Position numbers and translations under genes: made by a program | DNA from: Mycolicibacterium tusciae JS617 | GTDB taxonomy: Bacteria > Actinomycetota > Actinomycetes > Mycobacteriales > Mycobacteriaceae | Direction of reading: 5' to 3' | Assembly (NCBI RefSeq): GCF_000243415.2 | Contig: NZ_AGJJ02000003.1 | Location: 1-64,000, forward strand | DNA: 64,000 bases | Notes under the pieces: generated by a model | The model's input: the letters and a program-made list of their open reading frames with translations, nothing else | What the model was told of the DNA's origin: nothing | Databases searched by the model: none | Part shown: positions 15,579 to 22,708 of the stretch, piece by piece | Position numbering within the stretch: position 1 is the first letter of the stretch | Layout: the number at the start of each line of letters is the position of its first letter

Positions 15579-16439
15579 TTACCGATCGGCGACGACGATG
15601 CGTACCGACTGATCTGCCGCCTCGAGTACGTGGGCCCGTCGGGCCGCCGCCACACGGTGCACCCGCCGCGGGTAGACCACGCCGTCACGTCGGGTGCGCG
15701 CCTGGGGATAGCCACGCTCGAACTCCGCCTGGTCGTCGATCATCGTCACCACGTTGATGCCGGCAGCTTCTGTGACTGCGAGCTGGCTGGCGCTGGCGGT
15801 GATGAAGTCCTCGACCGCCTGCAGCTCCGCGAGGAGTCCCGCCGGCGGTGCTGTGGTGCTGCGCTCGAACTTGGCGTACTTCTTTTCGTCGAGACCGAGC
15901 AGGCGGGCGGTTTCGTCCTTGAGCAGGCCGGCGGCCAGCCGGCGCACCGTGAGATCAGCTCGGCGATCGCCGCGATGCACTTCGACGCCGAGGCCGCGGC
16001 GGGTCAGTTCGGCGGCGGCGCGGCCGACAGCGACATGCTGCAGCGACACCGGGTAGGGAACGAGGTCACGCAGGGTCCGCGCGTCGGGGTAGGACGTCTC
16101 GAAGTCGTCCTGGTCGAGGGAGGCCTGCAGCTGCACCACACCGGAAGCCGGCGCCGCGGCGAGCATCTTGTCCACTTCGTCGGCGACGAAATCTTCCATC
16201 GCGATCAACTCGTCGACGAGTTCGGGGCCAACCTCCAGGGCGCCGGTCTCCCGCGACCGGTACTTGCGCATGTCCACGCGCAACACCGGAACGAGGTCCT
16301 CAACCCGAAGGCTCAGCGCATTTCGCCGGGCCAGCAGGTCAGACCACAGGTACGGCGGCTCGTCGAAGCCGTCTTCGTCGATGTCGACCTCCTGGTCGTG
16401 AACAGCGGCAGGCAATAAACCTGCCGTACTAACACTCAT
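15579..16439 (-). CDS. Duplicated-domain HTH-like protein, 286 aa
   Basis: Two halves repeat the same pattern. Each has an HTH-like helix pair (LARRNALSLRVEDLVPVLRV near residue 33; LLKDETARLLGLDEKKYAKF near 168), then a helical spacer, then a YPDARTLRDLVPYPV or YPQARTRRDGVVYPR motif. This looks like an internal tandem duplication, perhaps of a DNA-binding unit; no specific family is claimed. The second of two ATGs (16439) gives better spacing to GGAAGGGAGA than the first (16445). Confidence 0.65.
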   Translation of the reverse strand: MSVSTAGLLPAAVHDQEVDIDEDGFDEPPYLWSDLLARRNALSLRVEDLVPVLRVDMRKYRSRETGALEVGPELVDELIAMEDFVADEVDKMLAAAPASGVVQLQASLDQDDFETSYPDARTLRDLVPYPVSLQHVAVGRAAAELTRRGLGVEVHRGDRRADLTVRRLAAGLLKDETARLLGLDEKKYAKFERSTTAPPAGLLAELQAVEDFITASASQLAVTEAAGINVVTMIDDQAEFERGYPQARTRRDGVVYPRRVHRVAAARRAHVLEAADQSVRIVVADR

Positions 16440-16526
16440 GATCATTCTCCCTTCCGGAGTTCTCCCGGGCCTGCCCTTGCCGGCCTGCCCGTCGTCAAAC
16501 GCAATGCTACCAACCAGCTGCGACGT
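16440..16526 (-). promoter_or_regulatory. Cassette P11: degenerate member of the cassette family
   Basis: The leader (GGGCAGGCC, CGGAAGGGAG) and a TAGCAT -10 (16504-16509) match the other cassettes. The 9-mer position (16518-16526) reads ACGTCGCAG, with only five matches to TTGTCRGTG. It overlaps the end of the cysH-like gene. It may have lost PafBC control or respond weakly. Confidence 0.45.
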
Positions 16527-17368
16527 CAGACCCATTCACGCAACCTGGGCAGCACCGCGGCGAGCCGATCGAACATTTCGGGCCATCCGCGCTGCACCCA
16601 GGCGATGTGACCGTTGGACAGCTGGGAGGCGTCGATGATCGAGTCGACGCGGATCTGTTGCTCAGGGACCCCGAGATCTGCCAGCTTGCGATACAGCGGA
16701 TTGGGTTCGATGTCTCGCCCCGCCAGGTACTCGAAGACGTGTGCGCGTTGCCAATCCCAGATCGGCCCGTAGGTTATGGTGCCGTCGGCGCGGCGCACCA
16801 CACCACCATGCCTCGCCCGCGCCTCCGAGCGTGGGGCAATCGCCTGTTGCGCACGGGATTCCGCCCCCAAACTGCGCCGGTACAACATCCGCCGACCGTG
16901 AGACTCCTCTGCCCGAACACCCCACAGCGAACCATGCCCGTAGCGCTGATGGGCTTGGTGAGCCGGACCGGTAATCATGATGTCGGCCAGCTCGCCGGGC
17001 AGCCGCCGGTCCACCGCGTCATGGTCAAACCCGCCGCCGGCGATCAGCACGGTCAGCAGATCCGGATCCGCGGCGATGACGTGAAAGTTCAGCCGCCACT
17101 TTTCGGCCAGGTCCTGCAGGTACTGAATCGTCTCGGGAAACTGCAGCCCGCTGTCGAAGAACACCACCGGAATGTGCGGGTCGACCTGGCGGGCGAGGTC
17201 GACGACGACGGTCGAATCCTTACCGCCACTCCAGGACACAAACCCGTCGTGCTCGTCGAGGTGTTCACCGATGCGGTCCAGTAGATGCCGATACGCAGCG
17301 GGCCCGCGACGGCGCGCGGCGATTCCGCGCAATTGCTGAAGGTCCAGACCCGCAGGCTGGGCGGTCAT
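16526..17368 (-). CDS. cysH: CysH-like PP-loop protein of a type IV-B CRISPR-Cas system, 280 aa
   Basis: PP-loop motif SGGKDS at 47-52, followed by LARQVDPHIPVVFFDSGLQF and a GSLWGVRAEESHGRRMLYRR segment, as in PAPS reductase/CysH-family proteins. True assimilatory CysH enzymes have a C-terminal Cys motif that is absent here, so sulfate reduction is unlikely. CysH-like genes are a known companion of type IV-B csf genes on actinobacterial plasmids; the csf operon is 4.2 kb away. Its job there is unknown; nucleotide or RNA modification through adenylation is one possibility. It is the last gene of a three-gene operon, overlapping the previous gene by 4 bp. Confidence 0.8.
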   Translation of the reverse strand: MTAQPAGLDLQQLRGIAARRRGPAAYRHLLDRIGEHLDEHDGFVSWSGGKDSTVVVDLARQVDPHIPVVFFDSGLQFPETIQYLQDLAEKWRLNFHVIAADPDLLTVLIAGGGFDHDAVDRRLPGELADIMITGPAHQAHQRYGHGSLWGVRAEESHGRRMLYRRSLGAESRAQQAIAPRSEARARHGGVVRRADGTITYGPIWDWQRAHVFEYLAGRDIEPNPLYRKLADLGVPEQQIRVDSIIDASQLSNGHIAWVQRGWPEMFDRLAAVLPRLREWV

Positions 17369-17787
17369 TGACTCTCGGACAACGTGATTGGCATACCGGG
17401 AAACAATCGTTCGAGATACTCCTGCACGTAGCCGGCGGCATCGGGCCCGTCCAGGATCGACTCCTCGGACGTGGTGTCATCCCACCACCACCACTTCCCA
17501 CCGTCTTTGAAGCCAAACGGCGGCGGCACGTCCACCTCGGTGTGAGTGCGTGCAAAGGTGCGGGCGGCACCGACGACGAACAGCCAGCTGGCTCCCGAGA
17601 ACGTCGCGGCGCCATCGCGGTCAGCCAGACGTGACATCTTTCGCGGCAACGTAACTCGCGCTTCGCACGTCTCGACGGGCAAGCGGGCACGCGCGTCTCT
17701 CAGGCCTCGGTAGTGCCCGTTGCGGCCGGGCTTGTCGGGGCCAAGCTCGGATCGGTTCGGGTGTACGAGCCATTCGCTGCTGGTCAT
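17365..17787 (-). CDS. Hypothetical protein of the cysH operon, 140 aa
   Basis: Coupled at both ends (TGATG with the upstream gene, 4-bp overlap with cysH). Visible features are a basic N-terminal half with LPVETCEARVTLPRKMSRLA, a hydrophobic SWLFVVGAARTFARTHTEVD stretch around residue 70, and a Trp-rich DGGKWWWWDDTTSE near 100. No family was recognised. It probably acts with the CysH-like and ART-like proteins. Confidence 0.65.
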   Translation of the reverse strand: MTSSEWLVHPNRSELGPDKPGRNGHYRGLRDARARLPVETCEARVTLPRKMSRLADRDGAATFSGASWLFVVGAARTFARTHTEVDVPPPFGFKDGGKWWWWDDTTSEESILDGPDAAGYVQEYLERLFPGMPITLSESQ

Positions 17788-18674
17788 CACCGCTCCCTCA
17801 GTTGCAGGACGAGTCGTTCACCGAAACCTCCGGAGCGGGTTTCGTAGGGGGCATAGTCGGCCGAGGCGACCTCGAACTGCATGCCCCGGGGCAGTAGGTG
17901 GGTGGTGTCCTCCACGCTGTCAGATCGCCCCATGTACATCCCCCGGGTGGTGACGACCTCGAACACCACGTGCCTGTCGCTGTCGTGGCCCGGCGTTTCG
18001 TGCAGGTTGTGCCGGGTGAGAGTGAACTGGTCGAAGGCCACCCCTGACCCGGGCCGCAGGTTCGCCGGAAGGTCACGCAACCCGCGCACGTCTTGATGGT
18101 TATCCGGGAGCCGCACGGCGACATAGACCTTGTGGGTGCGGTCGTTGAGCCGCTCGTAGGACTGGATCGCCCGGTCGAGTCGCTGCACCTTGGCGCGATC
18201 GCTCTCACCGAGCTGCTGGGCATCGCCGGCGGCGACATGCAAGCCGCCGTTGATGCGCCGCCACTCTCGGGAGTCCTCGTCGGACAGCATGGATCGGATC
18301 GCCTTGTGCTGCGACGCCGGCGCGGCGGCCATGACTTGGTTCTTGACGGCTGAGCGGAGTTTCCGCTGCCGCCCGCTGAGCGCCCGCCGGAAGTCGCCTT
18401 CGGCGGGCAGGTCGCCGCGGAGCCGCTCCGAACCGACCTGGCTGGCATCCCGCGGTGTCGCGCGATCGCGGTCGCGGGCCGCGCGGGTCAGCGATGAATC
18501 CTCGTCGCGCAGCTCGTCGGTGATCTGGTTGGCCAGTCGTTGGAACCCGCGCTCGGTCATCGCGTCGGCCGCGACGTCGCGGGCGGCCTTGACGTCGCGC
18601 GCAGAGATCACGCCGCCCTCGACGTCGAGAGCGACGGGCTGTTCCCTGTTCGGTCTGGCGGTCTTGGCACCCAC
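17787..18674 (-). CDS. ADP-ribosyltransferase-like protein, 295 aa
   Basis: The C-terminal 130 residues follow the R-S-E ADP-ribosyltransferase pattern: KVYVAVRL (Arg), FDQFTLTRHNLHET in the place of the STS region, then RHVVFEVVTTRGMYMG and LLPRGMQFEVASAD. The position where the active Glu pair (ExE before LLPRG) is expected reads D-T-T, so activity may be lost or altered. The N-terminal 150 residues are helical and charged. The GTG start has no clear ribosome site; an internal start is possible. It is the first gene of the cysH operon. ART-like is my reading, not a certain call. Confidence 0.55.
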   Translation of the reverse strand: MGAKTARPNREQPVALDVEGGVISARDVKAARDVAADAMTERGFQRLANQITDELRDEDSSLTRAARDRDRATPRDASQVGSERLRGDLPAEGDFRRALSGRQRKLRSAVKNQVMAAAPASQHKAIRSMLSDEDSREWRRINGGLHVAAGDAQQLGESDRAKVQRLDRAIQSYERLNDRTHKVYVAVRLPDNHQDVRGLRDLPANLRPGSGVAFDQFTLTRHNLHETPGHDSDRHVVFEVVTTRGMYMGRSDSVEDTTHLLPRGMQFEVASADYAPYETRSGGFGERLVLQLRER

Positions 18675-18769
18675 GCGGTCTCAAGCTTCCGTAGCTGGCT
18701 GGTCAACCGCAGTGTATGGGCCGAACTGGACATCGAGGGGAATCGCTCGCCGTGCCGTAGGCAGACATG

Positions 18770-18808
18770 CCGATGGGGGCCGGCAGGTGTGCGTCCGGCC
18801 CCCATCGG
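18770..18808 (-). terminator. Hairpin after the oxygenase gene
   Basis: CCGATGGGGGCCGG and CCGGCCCCCATCGG form a perfect 14-bp stem with an 11-nt loop. It lies 20 bp past the stop of the minus-strand oxygenase gene. No U-tract. Confidence 0.7.
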
Positions 18809-18827
18809 GGTTTACTTGCGAGGGAAG

Positions 18828-19826
18828 CTAGCTTCCTTCGCACTCGATGATCGGCGATCCCTCCCGTCGAACTCGGCGAGTTGCCGCCGGGTTCGCATGC
18901 CCTTGGGCGCGGCAGACGTACCGGTCGCCGCGGTCCCACTGCGGCCGGAACGAACTCCGGCCGTGCACGGCCCTGGAATTGTCGATGACCATCACGTCAC
19001 CGGGCATCAGGACCACGCCGCTGCGGTGCTCCAGGTACACCGCCTTGATCGCGTCCAGCGCCATCTGGTGCCTGCGACTCGGGCTGTACATCAGTTCGCC
19101 GTCGTACCGAAGTACCGGATCACCGAGCGGCCCGCTCAGCACTGCCATGGGTCCCCGGACTTCCGCCGAAGCGCCGCCGCGGACGAACGAAGTGTCCACG
19201 CCGGTGAAGAACTCCTTCTCCCGCAGCAGCCCGAGTTCAATTCCCGGCAGCTTCTTGACCAGCGTCCGCCCCGACAGCGCGTACGTCACCGCATACGGGT
19301 CGCCACGAAAGCAGCCCAGCCCCAACACGTCGGGTCGAAAGCTACTGAACGCCTGCTCGGTGTGCGGCAACAACTCGACATGGCTACCGGTCGATGTCTG
19401 CTCGTTGCGGTCAGCCTTCGTCGGCAGAAGGGTCTGGAGCAGCTCGCCGTCAGACTCGCCGCGAAACCCGGCCAGGTGACAGAACATCGACATCATCACG
19501 GCCAATTCCTTGGCCAACAGCGTGTTCCGGGTGATGTCGTTGATCACCGAGTCCGGCGTTGGCGGCGTCGGGCCGACGGGGACGCCGGTGAACACCACCG
19601 CTCCGTCGCCGTAGGCCATGAAGTCCTCCGCCGTCTGCCGCAACCACGCCGGCAGTAGCATCGCGGCGTTGCGTGACTGCCGCGCGAAGGTAGCTGGGTC
19701 GCGACGGGCATCGGCGGTGAGCGTCAGTGTCGCGCGGGCGATCTCGTGCTGCGCGTCCCCGACTGGCACGATTGTTACCGTCGACCAGCGCTTTCGCGCT
19801 GGAAAATTCTCAGGTGATGTAGTCAT
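18828..19826 (-). CDS. Clavaminate-synthase-like Fe(II)/2-oxoglutarate oxygenase, 332 aa
   Basis: Iron-binding motif H155-T-E157 in LLPHTEQAFSSF, distal His288 in IDNSRAVHGRSSF, and a following Arg (DRYVCRAQ) for 2-oxoglutarate. This layout matches the TauD/clavaminate-synthase superfamily, especially amino-acid beta-hydroxylases of the VioC/AsnO type, which also have the HTE-AF-PD-L-C arrangement seen here. Length is typical. A free or peptide-bound basic amino acid is a reasonable substrate guess only. The ATG is preceded by GAAAGCGAG. It stands alone between the two halves of the CRISPR region, so it may be cargo or linked to the neighbours. Confidence 0.8.
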   Translation of the reverse strand: MTTSPENFPARKRWSTVTIVPVGDAQHEIARATLTLTADARRDPATFARQSRNAAMLLPAWLRQTAEDFMAYGDGAVVFTGVPVGPTPPTPDSVINDITRNTLLAKELAVMMSMFCHLAGFRGESDGELLQTLLPTKADRNEQTSTGSHVELLPHTEQAFSSFRPDVLGLGCFRGDPYAVTYALSGRTLVKKLPGIELGLLREKEFFTGVDTSFVRGGASAEVRGPMAVLSGPLGDPVLRYDGELMYSPSRRHQMALDAIKAVYLEHRSGVVLMPGDVMVIDNSRAVHGRSSFRPQWDRGDRYVCRAQGHANPAATRRVRREGSPIIECEGS

Positions 19827-20215
19827 AATGAACTCGCTTTCTCGGTTTCTTTTGCTTGGTAGGCAGGGATTCGGGTGAAAGTGGCGACGATTCGTCGCCG
19901 GCATGGAGCGTGATCGGCGGCTTGCTTGTCGAAGAGTGGGCCGCCGACCACCATGACCCCCACATATGGGCGTCAGGCGCGCGATTGCGAGATAGGCTCT
20001 CTGTCCAGTTGTTTCGCTCTCTGTTTCAAAGTATGCCGTCCAGGTAATGGTCAGGGCAATGGTCTTGTTACCGGCCAGTTTGGGCCTCTGACCTGCGGCT
20101 AACAGCTCACGATTCGTCGGTGTAGGGCGAGTGCGGTCCAGGACCCACATATCCGGTCACGCGGATTTTTTCATCCACATTTGGCGCAGGGTCGGGCTTC
20201 CCTAGACTCGGGAGC
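19827..20215. promoter_or_regulatory. Divergent promoter region with three CCCACATAT sites
   Basis: No gene is supported in this 389-bp stretch. Related sites are CCCCACATATGGG (19957-19970), CCCACATAT (20144-20152) and CCCCATATGTGGG (20224-20236, inside codons 3-7 of the next gene). The first and third are near-palindromes of the same half-site. The zinc-ribbon protein encoded next could bind them, but that is inference. A TTCGTCGGTG at about 20112-20121 is not followed by a -10 box at the right distance. Confidence 0.5.
20181..20208 (+). promoter_or_regulatory. Promoter of the NrdR-like gene
   Basis: TTGGCG (20181-20186), 16 bp, TAGACT (20203-20208). The ATG follows 7 bp after the -10 box, so the transcript would start close to or at the start codon; GGGAG lies between. 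Confidence 0.55.
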
Positions 20216-21442
20216 ATGAAGTGCCCCATATGTGGGAGTAAGGCCAGGGTCGTGGATACCAACGCCCTGCCGGCGCAAACCCGCCGCAAACATCGATGCA
20301 CCGAAAATGGGCATCAGTTCAACACCGAGGAGGGGCGGGTCGGGTGGCGCCTGACCCAGGACGTCCATCTGCGGCACTCCGGCGACGGGCAAGTTCAGAA
20401 CGTCCCCTTCCAACCCTCACGTCTTCGCGACGAAGTCGGCAAAGCTGTCATGGGACGTTTGACTGAAGCTGAGATCGCCGATGTTGTCGAGGGAGCTATC
20501 GCCCACCTTCGGTATGAAGTTGTTCCGCACAAGGCAGAGCTGCTCGCCGGCGAAGAGTACGACGACCTCACGAAGCACATAGAGAGTCAGACCGGCACAC
20601 GCCCTCGGGGGCCGCTTGCGGCTATCCGGGACGTGGAGGTCCGCAAGGCTGTCGTACGCGAACTGCGCAACAAGGAATACCGGTTAGCGCACGTCCTGTA
20701 CGCGTTGTACTTCGAGGGCCGCAGCAACCCCAAGATCGGGCTGCCCGGGTGGCGGAGCGCAGAGGACGTCCTCAAGTGGCTCTTCAGCGACGATGCTTAT
20801 CCTGACGTGAGGACCGAGATTCCCGAGCGACCAAACACGGTCGGTTACGAGTGGCAGCCGCGGGAGCCGGCGAGCTATCCCGAGTTCGTCGTCAAACGCG
20901 GCGCCGAACTCAGCATCACCGTCGATGGTGGCTCCCCCAGGAGAGCAGCGACACCGAGCGGGGTCGACGATTTCGAGTGGCCAGCCGTGATTCGGGACCG
21001 CGGCGTCGTGGGATTCCTCGAGTCCAGGTTTCGACAGAGCATTCGACATGCGGTTCTCGGCCGACCGAACGCCAAGCACCTAGCTACCAACGTCAGTTGG
21101 TATGTCTTGCACGATCTCCAAGGACAACGCCGGGTCGACTCCTCACAACTGGCGATCGGCGTGCTCAAATGCCTGCGACGTGTCGACGACATCGCCTACT
21201 TACGCTGGGCCACCCAGCGGAAGGACTTTCGCTCGATACGTGAGTTCAGGGACGAAGCGCTTGGGTTGATCACCTATCCGTCGATCGGACTTCAATTTTC
21301 CGCGTGGGGTCCGTCGTTCAAGCACGTCTCCATGATCGGCACCGACGACGCCGAGAAGGGGCCCCTTTTTCGCGACCTGCGACTACTGGGGCCTGACGAC
21401 GCACCGGCTGCTCCCACCCTCGATACCCCGGACGAGCGGTAA
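20216..21442 (+). CDS. NrdR-like zinc-ribbon/ATP-cone protein with long extension, 408 aa
   Basis: The first 165 residues follow NrdR, the repressor of ribonucleotide reductase genes: MKCPICGSKARVVDTN, then RRKHRCTENGHQF, a strand pair VHLRHSGDGQVQNVPFQPSR like the ATP-cone opening, and YRLAHVLYALYF like NrdR's VAYVRFASVY. The fourth zinc Cys is replaced (C-x3-GH instead of C-x2-C), so zinc might use His. The remaining 240 residues (ordinary NrdR is about 150 aa) form an unrecognised domain ending in a flexible acidic tail. A nucleotide-sensing regulator is inferred. The promoter sits 7 bp upstream and CCCACATAT-type sites flank it. Confidence 0.65.
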   Translation: MKCPICGSKARVVDTNALPAQTRRKHRCTENGHQFNTEEGRVGWRLTQDVHLRHSGDGQVQNVPFQPSRLRDEVGKAVMGRLTEAEIADVVEGAIAHLRYEVVPHKAELLAGEEYDDLTKHIESQTGTRPRGPLAAIRDVEVRKAVVRELRNKEYRLAHVLYALYFEGRSNPKIGLPGWRSAEDVLKWLFSDDAYPDVRTEIPERPNTVGYEWQPREPASYPEFVVKRGAELSITVDGGSPRRAATPSGVDDFEWPAVIRDRGVVGFLESRFRQSIRHAVLGRPNAKHLATNVSWYVLHDLQGQRRVDSSQLAIGVLKCLRRVDDIAYLRWATQRKDFRSIREFRDEALGLITYPSIGLQFSAWGPSFKHVSMIGTDDAEKGPLFRDLRLLGPDDAPAAPTLDTPDER

Positions 21443-21458
21443 GACTGAACGCAAAAGG

Positions 21459-21495
21459 GAGGCGGCCCCGGACAACCTTCGTCCGAAGCCGCCTC
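21459..21495 (+). terminator. Hairpin after the NrdR-like gene
   Basis: GAGGCGGC and GCCGCCTC enclose an inner CGGAC/GTCCG stem. It is 16 bp past the stop codon and isolates the csf operon from the upstream gene. Confidence 0.65.
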
Positions 21496-21569
21496 GGGTG
21501 AAACCATCACCCAACCCCTGTGTGCGTTTCGTACCGATCACGCTAGCAACCCGGCCCGCACCTGAGTCG

Positions 21570-21584
21570 TAGGGTGACGCCACC
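21570..21584 (+). promoter_or_regulatory. Candidate -10 box of the csf operon
   Basis: TAGGGT at 21570-21575 lies 9 bp before the csf1 start codon, which would give a very short or leaderless transcript. No convincing -35 box was found 16-18 bp upstream, which is common for mycobacterial promoters. Confidence 0.4.
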
Positions 21585-22229
21585 ATGCTTTCCGATCCCG
21601 CCGCCGCGGCGTGGGTTGCCGCCGGCCGGCCCGACGTTGATGCACCCGCACCGGTCGATGGACGCTGCGGGCGCTGCGGCCAGGACGGTCCGACGGTGAC
21701 CAGCTCGCGCATCATCTCCGAGAAGTTCACCGGCTTCGACGCCTGGCCGTTCGGTTCCCGTCGGCTGTGCGTGCCGTGCGCGTGGGCCTACACCCGCCAA
21801 CCCACCACCCAGCCAGCCCTGCTGATCACCACGACGGCCGTCATGGAGTACTCCGCCGTCACGGCGCTGGCCGAAGTTCTCACCGCGGGCCCGTTGTCGA
21901 CCACCCAGGCCGTGGTCCTGCCGACCGCACGGCGACGCCACATTCTGCCGGCCGCCGAATGGGGCCACCTCGCCACAGATGGCCTCGTCGTGACCTGGGA
22001 CCACACCGCGGCCACCCGGCTCGCAGACCTGGCCTGGCTACGCACCACCGTCGGCGCGACCTGGCCCCAGCTCCACCGACCCGCACCACCATCGCGCCTG
22101 TTGAGCGCTCAGCCCGCTGTCCTCTGGACCCGCATTCTGACCGCCTGGGAGGCTCTGCACGCCTGGCGCACCGTCCCCCCCTTGTGGGCGTCCGCCCGGG
22201 TGCTGACCAACCCGCCCGACGCTGCCTAG
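21585..22229 (+). CDS. csf1: Csf1-like zinc-finger protein, type IV-B, 214 aa
   Basis: Two CxxC pairs (C28/C31 and C62/C65) match the zinc finger of Csf1, the large-subunit component of type IV CRISPR-Cas complexes. Length agrees with Csf1. It is followed by cas11-, csf2- and csf3-like genes on the same strand, which is the order expected for a type IV-B operon. No ribosome site is obvious; the transcript may be nearly leaderless. Confidence 0.75.
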   Translation: MLSDPAAAAWVAAGRPDVDAPAPVDGRCGRCGQDGPTVTSSRIISEKFTGFDAWPFGSRRLCVPCAWAYTRQPTTQPALLITTTAVMEYSAVTALAEVLTAGPLSTTQAVVLPTARRRHILPAAEWGHLATDGLVVTWDHTAATRLADLAWLRTTVGATWPQLHRPAPPSRLLSAQPAVLWTRILTAWEALHAWRTVPPLWASARVLTNPPDAA

Positions 22230-22282
22230 CGCCCCGGCGCCATCACCCAGCGGTGGCAGCACCGGCCGTTACGCTTCGCCCC

Positions 22283-22708
22283 ATGACCGCCGCCCTCACC
22301 CCGACGCAGGTGTGGCGCGCCATGGTGCCTGAACTGCTCCCCGTCGAGGGACCCATCGAGACCGCCGAGCGCCTACTACTGCTGTTGCATTACGGAATCG
22401 ACTGGGAGACCAGCTGGGTCGCCGACCCTCGCCACCGCAAGACCTACTGGGACGAGCTACTTCCCGGCCGCGTGCGCCGCGCCGCCTACCGCGCAGACAC
22501 CCTCGACCGCTGGTGGTCGGATGTATCCGGGCAACTCGGCGCGCCCACCCCACGGCAACGCGATCGCCGACTCGAACTGGCCACACTGCTGCGCGAACCC
22601 CCACTACCGGTGATCGCGGTCCTGCGCGACAGCCTGCCCGCCCTGCTGCTGCGGGTGCGCATCATCGCCGAGGCCGTTGCCGACGAGCGGAAAGCAGCCC
22701 GCGAATGA
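22283..22708 (+). CDS. cas11: Cas11-like small subunit, type IV-B, 141 aa
   Basis: Small, helical, Leu- and Arg-rich protein (AERLLLLLHYGIDWE at residues 29-43; RDSLPALLLRVRIIAEAVAD near 116-135) placed between csf1 and csf2, as the small subunit is in type IV-B operons. The call depends mainly on position, size and helical content. A TACGCT -10-like hexamer at 22270-22275 sits 7 bp before the ATG, so a separate leaderless transcript is possible. It overlaps csf2 by 4 bp. Confidence 0.65.
   Translation: MTAALTPTQVWRAMVPELLPVEGPIETAERLLLLLHYGIDWETSWVADPRHRKTYWDELLPGRVRRAAYRADTLDRWWSDVSGQLGAPTPRQRDRRLELATLLREPPLPVIAVLRDSLPALLLRVRIIAEAVADERKAARE

Noticed and set aside
16526..17368. A true sulfate-assimilation CysH
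   Set aside because: No C-terminal Cys motif and no other sulfur genes nearby; the setting beside csf genes fits the type IV-B companion better.
20110..20140. TTCGTCGGTG before the NrdR-like gene as a PafBC-type site
   Set aside because: One base is inserted in the 9-mer and the hexamer at N8 is GTGCGG, not a -10 box.
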